From assembly GCF_002865645.1 (NCBI RefSeq), contig NW_020194638.1, forward strand, positions 1,419,974-1,483,973: a stretch of DNA of 64,000 nucleotides. The letters run 5' to 3'. Positions 46,311 through 59,700 of this stretch are shown one piece after another. This DNA comes from Hyaloscypha bicolor E. Lineage: Eukaryota > Ascomycota > Leotiomycetes > Helotiales > Hyaloscyphaceae. Position 1 is the first letter of the stretch. Every line of letters starts with the position of its first letter. Under the pieces are notes generated by a model, which ran no database searches, was not told the DNA's origin, and saw only the letters and a list, made by a program, of their open reading frames with translations. A program made the translations under genes and the position numbers.

Positions 46311-48309
46311 GCATCTTTCTTGGACTGCTGTGCTGCATGAACTTTTGACACTTTTTTTTGGTGGCCAGCCTGGAAGCGAGACCGACTAAAATTTGGTACC
46401 CCTATTACCCCTGTTCTTCACTTTCTGGTTTGCGGTCTGGCCCGTGGGTCTTGTCTTTCGAGGTGGTAAACGCACTCCGTTTCCTGGATGTTCTTTTTTC
46501 ATACTTCCTGTATTGAGTTTCAGATTGGACAACTGATTGAACTCCCGTCTATTTCCCACCTGGATCAAAATAGTAATTACAGATCTAATCTATTCTGTAA
46601 GTAGAGTCGAGAACTCAATCTTTTCACTTTTCAACCACTTGAGCATTTTATTCTCCAGTATATATTTCAATAGCAGGCAGCAAACGAATAAGGAGGCATT
46701 CAGAGTCATGCACGTGATATGATACCGTCTGTGTTACACCCGAATTGAGCAAGGCTAGACTCCCGTTTGTTTTGGACCCCAAAGAGTCGCCACCGCTGAT
46801 CGACGGTCAAGGCTACGTTCTATCTTTGTTGCATACCGCACGCTTGAGGCTGCTAGGGGCTCTTCAATTCTGTGGCTATTAGTTCAGTCTCCGCATTGTC
46901 TTTGTCGGCTCTTAACCCGGGGGAAGGAGACTTCGATGTGGTGATGCCATGCATGTACTGTCTCACTCATATTCAACACTCACGATTTTAATAGTAAGGA
47001 AACTTGTAGTGAAACAAATCCAAATTGAAGCTTTTTACATGCTGAAGGGTGGATCTGGCCCAGATTTGGTGCCTACTTATCACATAGAGAGCTGAAAGCC
47101 AAAGTTTATCCCGTCTAAAGTCTCTCGACTTGGCATGCATCGTTGGTGTTCACACGCTCTGCCATTTCTTCAACCCGAGTACATGCTCCGTGTTTTCCAA
47201 ACCAAATCGTTGAGCAGCGTTCAGAACCTGCACTCGAAGACCCAGCAGAAGATACCCCAACTCTGGTAAATCCAATAGCCAGTCAGCCTTGGAAGAATGC
47301 AAAAGGCTTCGCAGGTAATCGCGCGGACACACAATTCCTTGGACCCCTCGAACGAGGGGTCGATCCGGGCAACCGATCCCCACCCCTTATCAGGGCCCTT
47401 ACTGTGTGCTCTGTGTTGCCCGAGGGGGGAGTTCACAGCAGGCAACAAGTACACAGCCTCGCTAACTGACGTCGAATTCTGATCACAGCGTCATCGAAGG
47501 ATCACAGCCGCAGATCACCAATTATTTGTGCCAGCCTCTCGAGCACTTGGAGGTCGTTAATCGGCAGGGGCGAGGATAACTCCCGAGGGGTTGATTCCTG
47601 GTAACGTGCCGGCTCCGGGTTGACACACACCAGTTCCCTCCAGGGTCGCGGGATCCTGCTGGGAGCTGGCTTCCACGCCCGACTGGCTGGCCCTGATTGC
47701 GGGGAGACCTGTCAAAACTTCCAGAGAGCCTCGCCCGAGTTGTGGAAGATCTGTACTCTTCTCTTGAAAAGGAGAGCTTCTCTGCATACTTCTAGAATAG
47801 CTCAAACGTCCTGCTCTCCAAGCCGACTGAGTTGCCAAGTTCCACCAAACAGTCTCCGCGTGCAGCATCTCGCCTGGAGACAAGAGCCCATTCGTTCCTC
47901 AACGCTGTGGGAACGCCACGCCCGCAACACAGCCCAGAACCAGCCTCGCGAGATCCCCCAAAATGCAGTCTAGGCTGTTTACAGCAATATCGGAGAGGCG
48001 CAATCGATGGAAATGGTAAGGCAGTAGTTGCACCTGTGCTCGTGGGGGGTGCGCCGATTAGGCCGATAATCTGGACAGCCTTGGAGCCACTGCACACCTC
48101 AGACCGCAGTCACACACTGCACTGCACTGCACCGTCTCATGTACGTGGGCACACCTGTCACCCACCATCGCACCTTGCTCTTATTCTGCTTTGTCCTTTC
48201 GCTGCATCTCTCCTTTAACATTGATCGACAGCAGGAACGAAGCTTCGACGATAGAACGCCCGAAGATTGCGAGGCGACAGCCGGCACCCCGCCGGCCTTG
48301 CTCAACGAA
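46311..48309. other. Gene-poor 2-kb region upstream of the SH3 gene
   Basis: GC-rich frames of 60-128 codons around 47143-48218 overlap on both strands and lack any support. A possible 5'-UTR intron of the SH3 gene lies at about 48140-48231 (GTACGT donor, TTTAAC branch, GACAG acceptor). No other feature recognised. Confidence 0.45.
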
Positions 48310-51283
48310 ATGGCCGACTTCGTAGCTCCCGTGAAAGCCATCCTCAAGGCTCTGGAAACAGGAATCAAGTTAACGAAAAAGGTATCCGAGTCCGCAGAGC
48401 TCGCAGTCTCCGAGTATGCGAGCTCTGCAACCGAAGCAAAAGCGCAGCAGATTTCCGAGTTGGCACCCGGTTTGCAGAGGTCGTTGGAGCAAACTTGTCA
48501 GGCTATTCGGGACGCCTATCAGCAGGAGGTTGAAGCATGCGGCAAGCCGTTCACAAAGGCTCTGGTCGAGGACAGTGGGTTGGTCTGATATTGCGAGTGT
48601 TCCCCAGCTGATCGTCTTGCAGAAACCATTCAAGCCCGGCTGAAGGACCTCAAAAACGACGTTCGTGATAGCATAGACGAATGCCAAGATTTCGAGGATG
48701 ACCCAGAATCTTTCGATCAGACAACATTTATGGCCATCGAGCAACAAGCTAACAAATGCTCTGCGGATTGCGTTTCTATATTCCGGGATCTGCGAGATCA
48801 ATTGACCCAAGGCCGGGTTCCCACATATATGCTCGGAAAGGAACCCAAGGACGATACCACACAGTCTACAAGTACAAGAGTGGACACAAAGCATAGTCAG
48901 AGCAATCCCGTGGCCAACCTCCAAACATTCATGTTGGGAAACCAACCAAAAGACGACAGGATACAATTGTCAAGCATGAGACATCCCAGCGCAACCAATT
49001 CAATGCCACCTCCCTACATATCACCAGCAACTCCAACTGAACCGATCCGAATCACTACTCCTTCTGTTCCAGCTCCCCAATTCGAGCCAGTGAGGCCGAA
49101 GGGTCCTTGGGGAATCGGGGATCCTTTAAATTATGACATGAGTCCAACTCTCGGTGGCTCTCTTGGGGCCTCAGCGAGCTTATTACGGCGGAAACCCGTT
49201 GGGGAAGGGTCTCCTGCGGAGCAATCAGATGCCCCCCCATTGATACCTAAGGAGATTGTCCACTCTCGGATTAACGCAAACGAAGAGTTTCTCGAACGAC
49301 GACGGCAGTCACGTATCATGTTCAACAATGAGCTGCGTTACTCTGCTGTATCCTCCATTGATGAAAACCGGGCCAGCGAGACTTTCAGTGATGGGCCATT
49401 CTCACCGCTTAGTCCAAGCCCTGCGACGTCTACAAGTCCAGTAGAAGGGCGTGGCTTCAGAGCAAGTTTGAACACATACGATATGACCAGGCAAAGAAGC
49501 CAAGGACATGCTTCACAGGGAACACGCAGCTCAAGAACGAGCTCCGTTCTCCCTGACCGTCATCCAGTTCAAAGACGTGATAGTGAAGATTCGATATTCG
49601 GTCTTCGTGGTGCAGCACCAGCGAGTCCCTCTATTAGTGAAAACCAGACTGTTGGGACTTCGGGGAATATCGAGCTTTGGTCGCCAATTACTACGACTGC
49701 GAGCCCAGCAGTCATCGACAACCCCTATACCTGGGATCCAGTGCCAGTGCCAACGAAGTTGCAAATGCCATCGCCTTCATTTGGGAATGAAGTCCCAGCT
49801 GGACTTGAACCAGTGAACGTCGCGTACGATGACGGAATGATTGTAGTGAACGCCCCCGAACAAAATGCTCAGCGCGGACCAACGTTTACAGTGAGGAAAA
49901 TGGACTACCCTATACGACCCGATAGCTCCTTCACCAAGTTTGGGGGGTTCTGCGACGGCGCCAAAGCATTAACAAGAGGGGAGACGGGGTTTAAAATAGC
50001 GAAAAGGCCATCAGTATGTTCGATCTCTGTAAATGATATGGCGAACCAGCTAACCGTCTATCCCAGGGCCATTATAGCGCAACTGTTTCGGCCAGGTGTA
50101 TCACTTGTTCTTATGAAGTGGGCTGGAATGATGTTGAGAAAGACAAAATGCTTGACAGTAGGGAGTTCAGTCGTGGTGAGAAACAGTTGCTAATACCTGT
50201 TCAGGATCCGGTATATATGGTAACAGTGGAATACGATTTCGGCAACGATTTGTGTCAAAGTGCCATCTGAAGGCAAACTCAATCGAAACTCCCAAATATG
50301 CTGTAAGAATCTTCAAGGTTTTAGTCGTCGCATAATCTAACCTTTAATAGTGTTTATTCTGCATCGAAGTACACAAGACCGTCGAAGAGCACGATGCAAC
50401 AATATTCTTCTCAGTCGCCCAACTATTTAAGCACATCGCCAAACATCCACAACCTGTACCTCACGTCCACGGCATTACAGTCCTTTATGGCCAACAACCC
50501 CCAAATGTATTGGACTTTGACATTCATTTCACAACATCACAACCTCTGGTTCCCGAATTTGCGTACGCTGCAATTGCCCAAAAGGTGGCAATTCGACCCT
50601 CAGCACAGGCCATTTCTTCCAATAATCCAAAAAATGGTCGCACCGATTCTCGTGACCCTGATGGCAATCCTGTACTACATTTCGCTGTCGGAGCTCGGAT
50701 CATTGGAATAACGTTCCCGGACAGGTTCAATGGTCTATGGTCTATTGGCTATCACGATGGCCTGCGTGGGTCATTTCCAACCTCTACAATTACGATCGAT
50801 CAGCCCGGAAGAGATGAGGAGGTCATGAATTCCAATAGCAATCTAGTTGCCTTCGCGAAGTGGGACTTCAAACTAAAGAAATCAAAAGACGACCCCTGGC
50901 TCAAGTTCAGCAAAGGAGAGACAATTACCCATATTGGATTCAAATATCAAGATCAGTGGTGTTGGACCGGACAGAATGAAAAAGGACAATGGGGCTTGTT
51001 TCCAAATGCGTTTGTGGACAGTCTGCACGATCGTGGAGTCTTCGGTACGAGTCCAGGAAGCGTTAAGAAAGGTAGCTTGTCGTCGAAAATGCCCAGCTTC
51101 TCACTCAAGAAACATAGGAGTCCGAATAAGCCTGTAAGGAAAACAAGCATCATGAGTACGAGCAGCGGTGGGAGTATGAACAGTGTTCAGCCTGGATTAG
51201 AGGTGGTTCAGACACCGTCGCCTATTCATGCTTCGAGTTCGAGATTCCCTTCTTCGAGTCCCTTCCGAGTTCCCGGGACCTGA
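48310..51283 (+). CDS. Large fungal SH3-domain protein with Cys/His-rich region, 925 aa
   Basis: Exons are 48310-48574, 48623-50013, 50067-50157, 50205-50302 and 50351-51283, with introns of 47-53 bp and all phases agreeing. The start MADFVAPVKAILKALETGI opens a helical N-terminal domain (residues 1-170, DECQDFEDDPESFD). A long Ser/Pro-rich disordered region follows (170-530). A conserved block then begins at FCDGAKALTRGETGF, with likely zinc ligands CITCSYEVGW, SKCHLKAN and CLFCIEVHKTVEEHD, plus LFKHIAKHP. The C-terminal half has IIGITFPDRFNGLWSIGYHD and an SH3 domain (VAFAKWDFKLKKSKDDPW, GQWGLFPNAFVDSL), with a basic tail. SH3 proteins bind Pro-rich partners in signalling or cortex organisation; the exact role here is not known. 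Intron 3 is placed at 50158 because the alternative would be only 29 bp. Confidence 0.82.
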
Positions 51284-51849
51284 GGAGTATTTTGAGGAGA
51301 GTTGTTAGATGTGACTGATGATATCTGGGCATTTTTTTGCGAATGGTAGGGAATGAAGGAGTACTTGACGCCGTATTTAGCATGGCTTACGGTCTTTTGA
51401 GGCGCAATTTTGTATATGGAGCTTCTCTACGATACCCTTTATTTTTTGTTTTTATATGATATCTCATATCCAAAAAAAAAAAAAAAACTTATCTTTCTTT
51501 CATCTACTGGATCTCATTCTTGTGTCAGAGAGCATTTCCGCTTAAGCGAAGTCGTCGCTCCACTCTTGCTCGAAGATTCTCTCTTCTCCAAGTGGAAGAA
51601 GGACGGCAGCTAGTATCAAGATCGTGGGCTCGGATGTCCCCCGCCAACAGGCTGTGTGGGATTCTTTCCTCCCCGGGCTGCATCTCCACCTCCACCTCCA
51701 CATGGGGCTTTAGCCACCACTGGATGCTTATAATACCTGACCTCTCAATCCATCATCTGTATATCAAAGCCCCTCACTTACCCTGCAATCTACTTTTCAA
51801 CTACATGATTCACACCCATAGCCTTACCTCCAAACTTCATCCAAACACG
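51284..51849. other. Intergenic with a 16-bp poly(A) run
   Basis: 3' flank of the SH3 gene and promoter of the dehydrogenase gene. A run of 16 A occupies 51472-51487. An in-frame upstream ATG at 51805 could extend the dehydrogenase by 15 residues. Confidence 0.55.
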
Positions 51850-52763
51850 ATGTCACAGCCAGTCGGTATCGTCACAGGAGGGGCATCAGGAATCGGCCTA
51901 GCAGTCACAAAACACCTTCTAACCCGCGGCTACAAAGTCGTAATCGCAGACGTAAATGATTCCGAAGGAGAACGCCTCGCCTCCAGCCTGGGCTCCAACG
52001 CGATATTCCAACATACAGACGTCTCATCCTTCGAGCAGCAGAGCGCGCTCTTCGACCGTGCCTTCAAATGGGGCGGAAACAGACTTGATTTCCTCGCTGC
52101 GAATGCGGGCGTTGATGATCGTCAGAGCTTGTATGAGACGGAGGAGAAGGTCGATGAGAAAGGGCTGCCGTTGGAGCTGAACCTGAAGACTGTGAAGGTT
52201 TGTCTAGATGCTGCGTTTCAGGGGATTTGGCTTTTCAAGTGGTATGCGAGGAGGAATAAAGTTCCTGGTGGGAAGGTGGTGATTACTGCGAGCGCGGCTG
52301 GGCTTTAGTAAGTCTTCTCCTATAGGATTCAAGATGTGCCAAAAGCTGGTGTGTTCTCTCGACTGATGTTTTTTCAAGTCCGATGACCACCAATCCGCAA
52401 TATGCGGCAGCAAAGCACGGCCTAGTCGGCCTCACAAGATCTTGCGGCCCAGTGTTCTTGAAAGAGAACATCACCGTTAATTGCATCTGTCCCGCGTTCG
52501 TGGTCACGGGTCTCTGTCCACCAAATATTCGGGATATCTTTCCCAAGGAGCATATCACACCCATGGAGACTGTTATCAAGGCTTTTGATACGTTCTTGGA
52601 TGATGATAAGATGACGGGACAGACAGTGGAGTTGTCGCTCGATGAGCTGCATTTCAGGAAGCAGGTGGATTATCCGAATGAGAGTCAGAGGTGGATTGGT
52701 ACGCAGTCTGCGGCGTTGTGGGATCAGGCTTATGAGAAGCCGCCTGCGAGGCCACAGTCGTAA
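51850..52763 (+). CDS. Short-chain dehydrogenase/reductase (15-PGDH-like), 280 aa
   Basis: This is a classical SDR oxidoreductase using NAD(P), close in pattern to fungal proteins annotated as 15-hydroxyprostaglandin dehydrogenase-like; the substrate is unknown. Exons are 51850-52307 and 52379-52763 (71-bp intron, GTAAGT donor). Visible motifs: cofactor loop TGGASGIGLA (TGxxxGxG), acidic strand end VVIADVND (an Asp here favours NAD), HTDVSS, NAG at AANAGVDD, the Ser strand VVITASAAGL, and the catalytic YAAAK across the intron (NPQYAAAKHGLVGLTR). The C-terminal half (ITVNCICPAFVVTGL) is usual for the family. It ends in PPARPQS. The start is the first ATG giving the Rossmann N-terminus directly. 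Confidence 0.92.
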
Positions 52764-52962
52764 TACGCTTCTTCTATACTATGTTTAACAATGTTTTCCA
52801 CTTTTAACTAAGAGAGACTCCTTCCCACTAGATAGTGAATGTCCCTATAAGTAAACGGGTCGGGAAAGGGCGTGGTATCCCGTGCCTGGGATACGATTCG
52901 CCCCCAATTTTCTGTGTATTAATCTTATTGTATAAAATTATTAATTGCCTTACAATTCATCC

Positions 52963-54829
52963 TCAGACACAAGTCCAGGCATCAGGTGATGTATAATTCG
53001 CCGGATTCGTGCAAACGTTTCTCTTCGGATACTTGCAATGGTTCCTCGTGAACTCAACCCCCTGAGTCGGATCATCCTACACTGTCATCAGCAACTTCCC
53101 ACTCATCTCTCAGCCTTTCATAAACTCACATTAACAAACTTCGTCCCTGTCACCGTCTCCGGCGCATTCCCATTCTCAACCCAATCCACGATTCTCAATA
53201 ACACATTATTCTGCGGATCCATCGTTGACACGCTCGCAAGTTGGTTCCCGATGAAGTGAGCCCCATCACCTCCTTGACAATGTCCCATCCCGCTGATTCG
53301 GAAGAAGCGGTAGAAGCTATCCGAGGCTGAAGAGTTGAGACCCATTGTTCGAGAGACGAGGTTGTAGTATACCGGGCTGTTCTCTGAGGTTATGATTGCG
53401 TCCATTTGACCATGGTAATGGACTGGATTTGGTCAGTATATTGTATCTCAGGGAAAAGGAGAGCACTGACGTATTTTCCCGCCATTGTTCTGGAAAGCGG
53501 AGATATTTCCATTCCACGTAGCGATGTCAAAGGGATTCTGATCTTCAGCCTCCTTCGCATCTGCGATAGTGAAGGTGGCAGGATCCCAATTCGAGTTATC
53601 TGCCAATTTGAGCAAGTTTCTCATAAGTGAAGAGAAAGGAGAACCAACTGTAAACGGCATATTTAAACCAATCGCTCGAAAACGAGAAAGCTCCGTTAGC
53701 ATAATACACCAAACTGGCAATGACCTCTGAACCAGGCTGCATCCTGGGATAAATCAACTTCCCATCAACACCATAGAGATCCGTGAACGCATCCCTCACA
53801 GCACCAACCTGAGCGCTCGTCAAGCAAGTACTTGAATTCGTCACCCCAGGAGCACACTGCAGCGCCTCAGGTCTAAATCTGCACAATTCAGGATCTTCAA
53901 TAATTCCATCGACGACTCCGTCAATACCATCACATTGACTCAGAATCTCTCGATGAACGGCTGCCCAAAGCGGAATCGGGATATAAGTAGCGTGCCCTGG
54001 GTCCCCGAAAATAGGATAGAAGTGATTGCTCCAGGAATTCAGGTTCGGGTAGTTGAGCGCTGGGGCGCCAGCGAGAACACCGTCGAAGTCGAGGGGATAG
54101 GATTGTACTGATTTAAAGCCTTGACGACCGCCTGTGGAACACCCGAGGTAGTAGGATTTCTTGTGTGCAGTGCCGTAGAACTGTTTGGTCAATTCTTTGC
54201 CGACTACTACGCCTGTATGGAGGGAGCGGATGGCGAAGTCTTCGACGACGTCGGAGTTGTTTGCAAATGCCTGGGAAAATTAGATACTATTCTTCTCTTG
54301 AACGAGATAGTACTTACTACTCCTGTCGTTCCATTATGTCCGTTGTTCGCCCCTGGAATATGTCAATTTCTGTTGTACCTTCACCGAGCTAGATTGACGA
54401 ACCAACAGTAGCAAACCCTAAACCTGCAGTGTACGCCAGGTCCGTATACTGAATACACCCACTCTCCCCTCCATTGCCGGTACTCAAGAACCTTCCCGTC
54501 CAATTTATCGGCAGCCACGCTTCCAGCGTAATGCTGTTTCGATAACTCGTTGCCACATACATCGCGACTCGACACATATCGCTCGTCACCAAGGCACTTG
54601 GATACCCACAATCAGCCAATCCAAAATCTTGCGTAAAAGACAAGTTCGTGCCTGCGGGGACGAAGTTTGCAAAGTTCACAGTGACGTTCTCGATGGCGAT
54701 TGAGGCGCCGAGTTGCGAACATGCTGAAGATGGGTCGGAGAAGATGAAGTCTCTTTTCTCGTAAAGTATACCATCTGCAAAGCACAATGGAAGAATAGCA
54801 GGTAGAAGAACAGAAGAGAAGAGACGCAT
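52963..54829 (-). CDS. Tannase/feruloyl esterase family protein, secreted, 539 aa
   Basis: Tannase-family (PF07519) enzymes release gallic or ferulic acid from plant esters outside the cell. There are six exons on the minus strand: 54829-54403, 54352-54318 (35 nt), 54270-53649, 53599-53471, 53422-53130, 53076-52963. Introns are 47-53 bp and all phases agree. A signal peptide (MRLFSSVLLPAILPLCFADG) is followed by the N-terminal esterase part (LEAWLPINWTGRFLSTGNGG, ANNGHNGTTG). The nucleophile elbow is YLGCSTGGRQGFKSVQ. The lid domain contains CDGIDGVVDGIIEDPELC (calcium-loop-like). The acid and His regions are LHYHGQMDAII and GMGHCQGGDGAHF. The last exon (VEFTRNHCKYPKRNVC) restores the usual family end. 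Substrate specificity cannot be told by eye. Confidence 0.93.
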
Positions 54830-55904
54830 CTTGACGCCTGTCGCTGTAAATCAAGAAGAATGGATCCAAATTGAAAAATGTGTGAAAGACAAAAAGTGGA
54901 CACCAAGTCCTATTTAATCCCACCCATCCAAGATCACCATGTCCACCACGCTCCTGACCGAAGGTTCAAATGCGAGTCTATCCCATGTTATTTCAGAGGG
55001 GAGGCTCCCTTGGCGAACAAGGAAAGTGCGAGCCCTCATATGAACGCATGCAACCCACTTCATCCCAGTCCCTACTTTCCTCGACCTGCGTCGGCAGTGA
55101 CTTCGGCTCCATCCCCGACCGTCAACCCCTTGCAACTTTCCCCATATTCGTGCACTAATCCCTGGCTCCCTCTGAGAAAAGAGAAACTTGCGAAAATAAG
55201 CGTCGGAGGTTGGGAGATCTCTTGCCTCCCAAGTCCTGATTCAGTCTCAGCCGCGGCGGAATGTGGAGTTGGAAGTGGACGGAAAATCCCTGACTATGCG
55301 TTGTTGCATTCATCTCATCCCATCAAGGCTCAAAAGAACCGAGTTTTGCAAATCTGGCCCATGGGTGATGATGCACATTATGGACCTGCAGGGCCCTCTT
55401 CGATGTGATGATATCGAAGGAGAGATTTTGGTTCGGCGCATAGAAAACTCCCCACTTTGCGGGGCACGTAACCTTACTATATTTACCATCAAAGTCTAGG
55501 GTCCGGCCCGAGTGCTCCCAATCTGCGAGTGCGAGCTCGCGATTTGTGTATACCTCTAGAGACCCACAGATTCCTCTCTTCCGCTGATCGATTTCAGGGC
55601 ATAGGAGAGAGTGATTCGGAGAGAGAACACAGCGCAGTGCAGCGGACGGGTGGGTGGAGAATCCGCATCACCTCCGGCGGGGTGACCCTATCCATCACGA
55701 ACATGATATCCAGACATGTATGTATGTAAACAAGCCATTTCCCTCTTCGATTCGGAGAGTGTCCGCCATCGCATCTACTGTGCCTCTTCGTTAGCCTTTC
55801 TAGGTCGCACAGTCGAGGTGATTGCAGACAAAGGTGTCGAGAATTGCGACGAGACTCACAATACCATCGATCATCCCATTTCCTCCTCGTAAGAGCCATC
55901 CAGC
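54830..55904. other. Intergenic ~1.1 kb
   Basis: Promoter region of the tannase gene. Frames such as 54878-55408 (+) lack domain or splice support. Confidence 0.5.
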
Positions 55905-56021
55905 TCAAGCACCAACAACCTCGGGGCCCTGCTTCCGGATCGATATGTTGATCAAGGACGCGGCGCCTATGAGGACGATGGCCAGGATCAGGACGCCGAG
56001 GACAATGGGTAGGGTGTCCAT
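55905..56021 (-). CDS. Possible tiny single-pass membrane protein, 38 aa
   Basis: A short frame begins with ATG in a purine-rich good context (AAGCAAAGATGG). It reads MDTLPIVLGVLILAIVLIG, then AASLINISIRKQ and ends GPEVVGA-stop. One strongly hydrophobic helix near the N-terminus is followed by basic residues, the arrangement of small tail- or signal-anchored membrane peptides. It could also be exon 1 of a longer gene, since a GT lies near the stop. I do not recognise it. A longer overlapping frame on the same strand (55594-56052) is less protein-like. Confidence 0.35.
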   Translation of the reverse strand: MDTLPIVLGVLILAIVLIGAASLINISIRKQGPEVVGA

Positions 56022-56740
56022 CTTTGCTTCTTCTCTTCTCCCGCTTTATCACTCTTCTCGTCTCTCAACTTGGTTCGTAGATCGTCACTTGCGAAGATTC
56101 TAAAGGTCTTTGTCGTTGTCGATGGATATAGTTATTGACGTTAATCGTACTTGTTAAGGTGGAGGGATAAATGACAATTTGCAACGGCGTGGCAATGCAG
56201 CACAAGATTTATTACCTATTCACGGTGACTGCCTGTTTGCTGGGCGGCTCTCGGATCACGCATCATGAGGGGTAGGTGTGGGTGCCCAAAAAACCTCATT
56301 GGTCCTAATCGTTATTCACGCAATCAGATCAGGTTGTTCTGCAGTCCTAAAACATGACGCTGTTGCAGAAAATGCATGCTTTCGCATTGCGTTATACAAG
56401 ATGCGCTTTCGGAGGATAGAACGCGGAAGGATGCAGATGCAGGAAGTTTTCCTTGTAGTGCTAGTGCCGTTTTTTTTTAATGGGGATGTGTCCCCGGGTT
56501 CAGTCCAGGGGTTCGGATTCGGCTCCGAAAGGGAGCCTGCCACGGCAATCCAGATAGCGAATTGCAGATTAAAGGTAATGACTCTATTTGTCTCTCTTTT
56601 GAATGTACAGTGGAATGGAAATCTCGACAGCGTAACTAACTACAAGCACAGACTCTGCTGAATTTCAAAACTCATGCCATGCAAATAGGCTCTCTTTGTA
56701 AATGATCCCAGACGCCCCTCTCAACATGAATCTACTTCCA
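56022..56740. other. Intergenic, no gene seen
   Basis: This segment lies between the small frame and the 3' end of the fatty acid synthase gene. A + strand frame (56278-56661) has no family features. Nothing else is recognised. Confidence 0.5.
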
Positions 56741-59700
56741 CTACGCATGCGTGCCATTCATGCCATTGACACCATTTGTACCATTAACCCCGTTGGTATA
56801 CGGCTCCTCATATTTGTCCCAGTTCGCCAACACCGCGCCAATCTTCGGTGAGTTGGTCAGTCTGTAGACATCCTCGAAGTACTCCTTGGTCAACTCGAAG
56901 GGTCGTGCAGTGACGTTGGGGATGTATTTCCCAATCAGCTTGCTTGGATCGATGGTGGTCTTGTTAATTTTCTTGAGCAAGAAAGAACGGAAGGGCTTGA
57001 CACCTGAGCGCAAGAAGGTCGAATGGAAAGGCACATCAATGCCCTTGAGCGGGATGGTAGCAAAGCCTCGTTGAAGATCAAGGGGCTTGGGTTTAGTCTC
57101 AGTCTGTTTGGCGCACTCTTGAATGATTTCAACAAGATGAGCCTTGACATCCTCGAGCGACAGAGTCTGCATTAATTGTTGAATGTCGATCTTCTGAGCT
57201 TTGAGGTAGTTGGTCACACCAGTCAGGGTGTCCAGCGCACGAAGGTCACCGGCGCAGACGTATTGCATGTTGGCGATGTTGTAGTTGACAATTTCCAACA
57301 GCCATCCAGTCTCCTCAGCAATGTTCTCAACAACGTATTGGAGAGCCTGCTCGTTGAAGGTCTTGGAGATCCTGCTTGGGTTGACGGCACACATGGAATA
57401 ATTCGATCGGCCGGTCTCATCACGCTCGACGGCGACTTGCATGGTGAGCCCTCGGTAGAAGACAACGGAAACCAAACTCTCAATGGGCATAACGTCAGCC
57501 AGTGCGGCAAGGGCAGAGTATTCTCCGAGTGAGTGTCCAGCGAAACTGCTGTCACGCTGGACAAGGCCCTTTGAACGCATGTCCTCGAAACTGGCCTTCT
57601 CCATGAGTGTCAAGGCGGGCTGAGTGAACTGTGTCGCCGAAAGTAGACCAGTTGGTGATCGATAGGTGTATGACGTTGTATGTTCATTGATCTCCTTGAA
57701 AATCTTCTCTGACTTGATGGCTCCATCAGAACCAACAGTCTCGAAAGTCATAGACATGTAGTTTTGACGAATGGCCTTTCCTCGAGGTCCACCAAAGTAG
57801 ATGGTCAACTCCTTAGGATTGTTCTTGACAATGTTCGTGATCGCGAAGCCTGGATAATATTAGTATGTTTTTAATAGTGCGAGGAGGAGTTGCTTACCAT
57901 AGTTGTCCATGAAGTGCTTATCAGCTCTGTCCCAAACCTCTTTGGCCACCGGGCTGCTGGCATAGAGCTCCATGCCCATACCTTGCTCCTGAGAGCCTTG
58001 TCCAGTGAAGACGTATGCTGAAACTGGCTGTTCAACCTCAGCCTCACCAATCAAGACCTTGTCCTCGGTCTCCTTATTGCTTGCTTCGACCTTGATGATC
58101 TTGCGACCAGCAACCATACCAACATGTGTTAACTTGACTTCAATGTCATCGTTTGGAAGAACCATGCCGGTGAGAGAGGCATGGAAACTTCGAACACGGC
58201 CTACGTTGTTTTCTGCCGCCCAAGTCTCGACTAGACTTCGAACAGCGGCACTCGAGTACATTCCATGAGTGATTGTACCAGGCAAGCTTGCATAACTTGA
58301 GAAGACCCGCGACACGTGAATGGGATTGTAATCCCCGGAAACACGAGCATAAGTCTCGTTGGAAGCTGGTGCCCTCAAAAGGAGAGGAGTCTTGCCACTC
58401 AGAGGAATGACGTTCTCAAAGTTGACAGGTTGCTCAATCGACGATCCGCGTCTCTCAAGATAATCAATGACTGGGTTACCGTGAGACACTCCAGCTTCGT
58501 ACTCAACACTCGCCACTTGAATGATCTCCTTCGTAGGCAGCTCGAGAAGCACTTGGCCTCTGGTCTCAACACTGCTGAAAACAGTCTTGTTCTTGAAGCG
58601 AACCAAACTTTGAAGGCGGAAAGTTAATGTCTGACCAAGAAGTTCTTGGTCCGGCTCATCGAGGCTGAACCATTCCTTCGATCTCAGGACAGCAACATCT
58701 TTCGAGGTCGCGAGATGGATTTGCATTGGAGTTTCCTGCTTGCGCTGGAAAGTGTTCTCGAAATCAGTGTAAGAACCGCGATACAGAAACTGAGATGTCA
58801 CTTCCATAACCGGCTTGCCTTCGCGAGTAATTGTTCCGCAGACCTCGACCATCTTGCCCGAATCCTGGTTGATGACGGCGTTGATCTGAGCGGTGGCTTC
58901 AACCTCGTCACCTTTCTTCAATGGCTCCGCCCCAGGTAGCATGCGGAAGCCATTCGAAAGATGAACAAGCCTGAGAAGGTCGCCGTCAATGGTTCTTGGG
59001 AATATTGGCTTCGTGATGGCTTTCCAGCCAACGACAATGGCAAAGTCCATGGGAGCAAAGACCTCCTTCCCTGGTCTGTCAACGAACGCCTCACCGGTAT
59101 TGCCGACAGCGTGAATGAAATCGTTGATTGCTTCCGCAGTAATCTTAGCCTTGCCACCGTCGAAAGTTCCGGTGACTGGAGCGTCGAGATTAAGCGGTTC
59201 ATTGCCAAACCACGCACGCCAGTAGAACTCTTTGATGCGGTCGTTTCGGCCTTCCATCACTTCCCGAATGGGCGCATATCCGGTCTCGGGATGGTAGGTG
59301 AAGACAAGTGGAAGGGGGACTGGCTTTCCGAGAGCTGTGGTATCTTTGATCATGTTGATCAAGATCTTGTTCTTGTTTGTGAGTTTGACATCGATTACTT
59401 GAACGTAGTGATTAGGTCTTGGTTGTTCCTTGACGGTGATGACAGTCTTTGAAGGCTCATTAGGATGGAGAATTTCGACGAAGAGGCCGCGGACTGGGGC
59501 AAAAATTCGCTTTATTGGGTTCGTCTGGAACTTTTGACCCTGCACGAACACCTCAGAGGTGAAAAGTGCATGCCTCCATGACCGCTTGCCACCGGCCAAG
59601 AGAGTTAGCCATGACTCGAGAGACGGCAGAGCAGCTGTAGCGGATGACGAAAGACGATAGGTAGTCTTGTGGGTGTCTTGGGAAATGGTAAGACCCTCAA

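Noticed and set aside
47143..47973. GC-rich frames of 60-117 codons on both strands
   Set aside because: Overlapping frames in all phases are expected by chance in GC-rich DNA; no motif or splice pattern.
50176..50204. A 29-bp intron in the SH3 gene
   Set aside because: Too short for splicing; starting the intron at 50158 (47 bp) keeps the same downstream frame and gives a more natural protein.
51472..51487. Poly(A) run as the tail of a retroposed element
   Set aside because: No target-site duplication, no upstream element sequence; a simple homopolymer run is enough.
55594..56052. 152-codon minus-strand frame
   Set aside because: Arg/His/Cys-rich with no family features; the tiny membrane frame inside the region is more protein-like.
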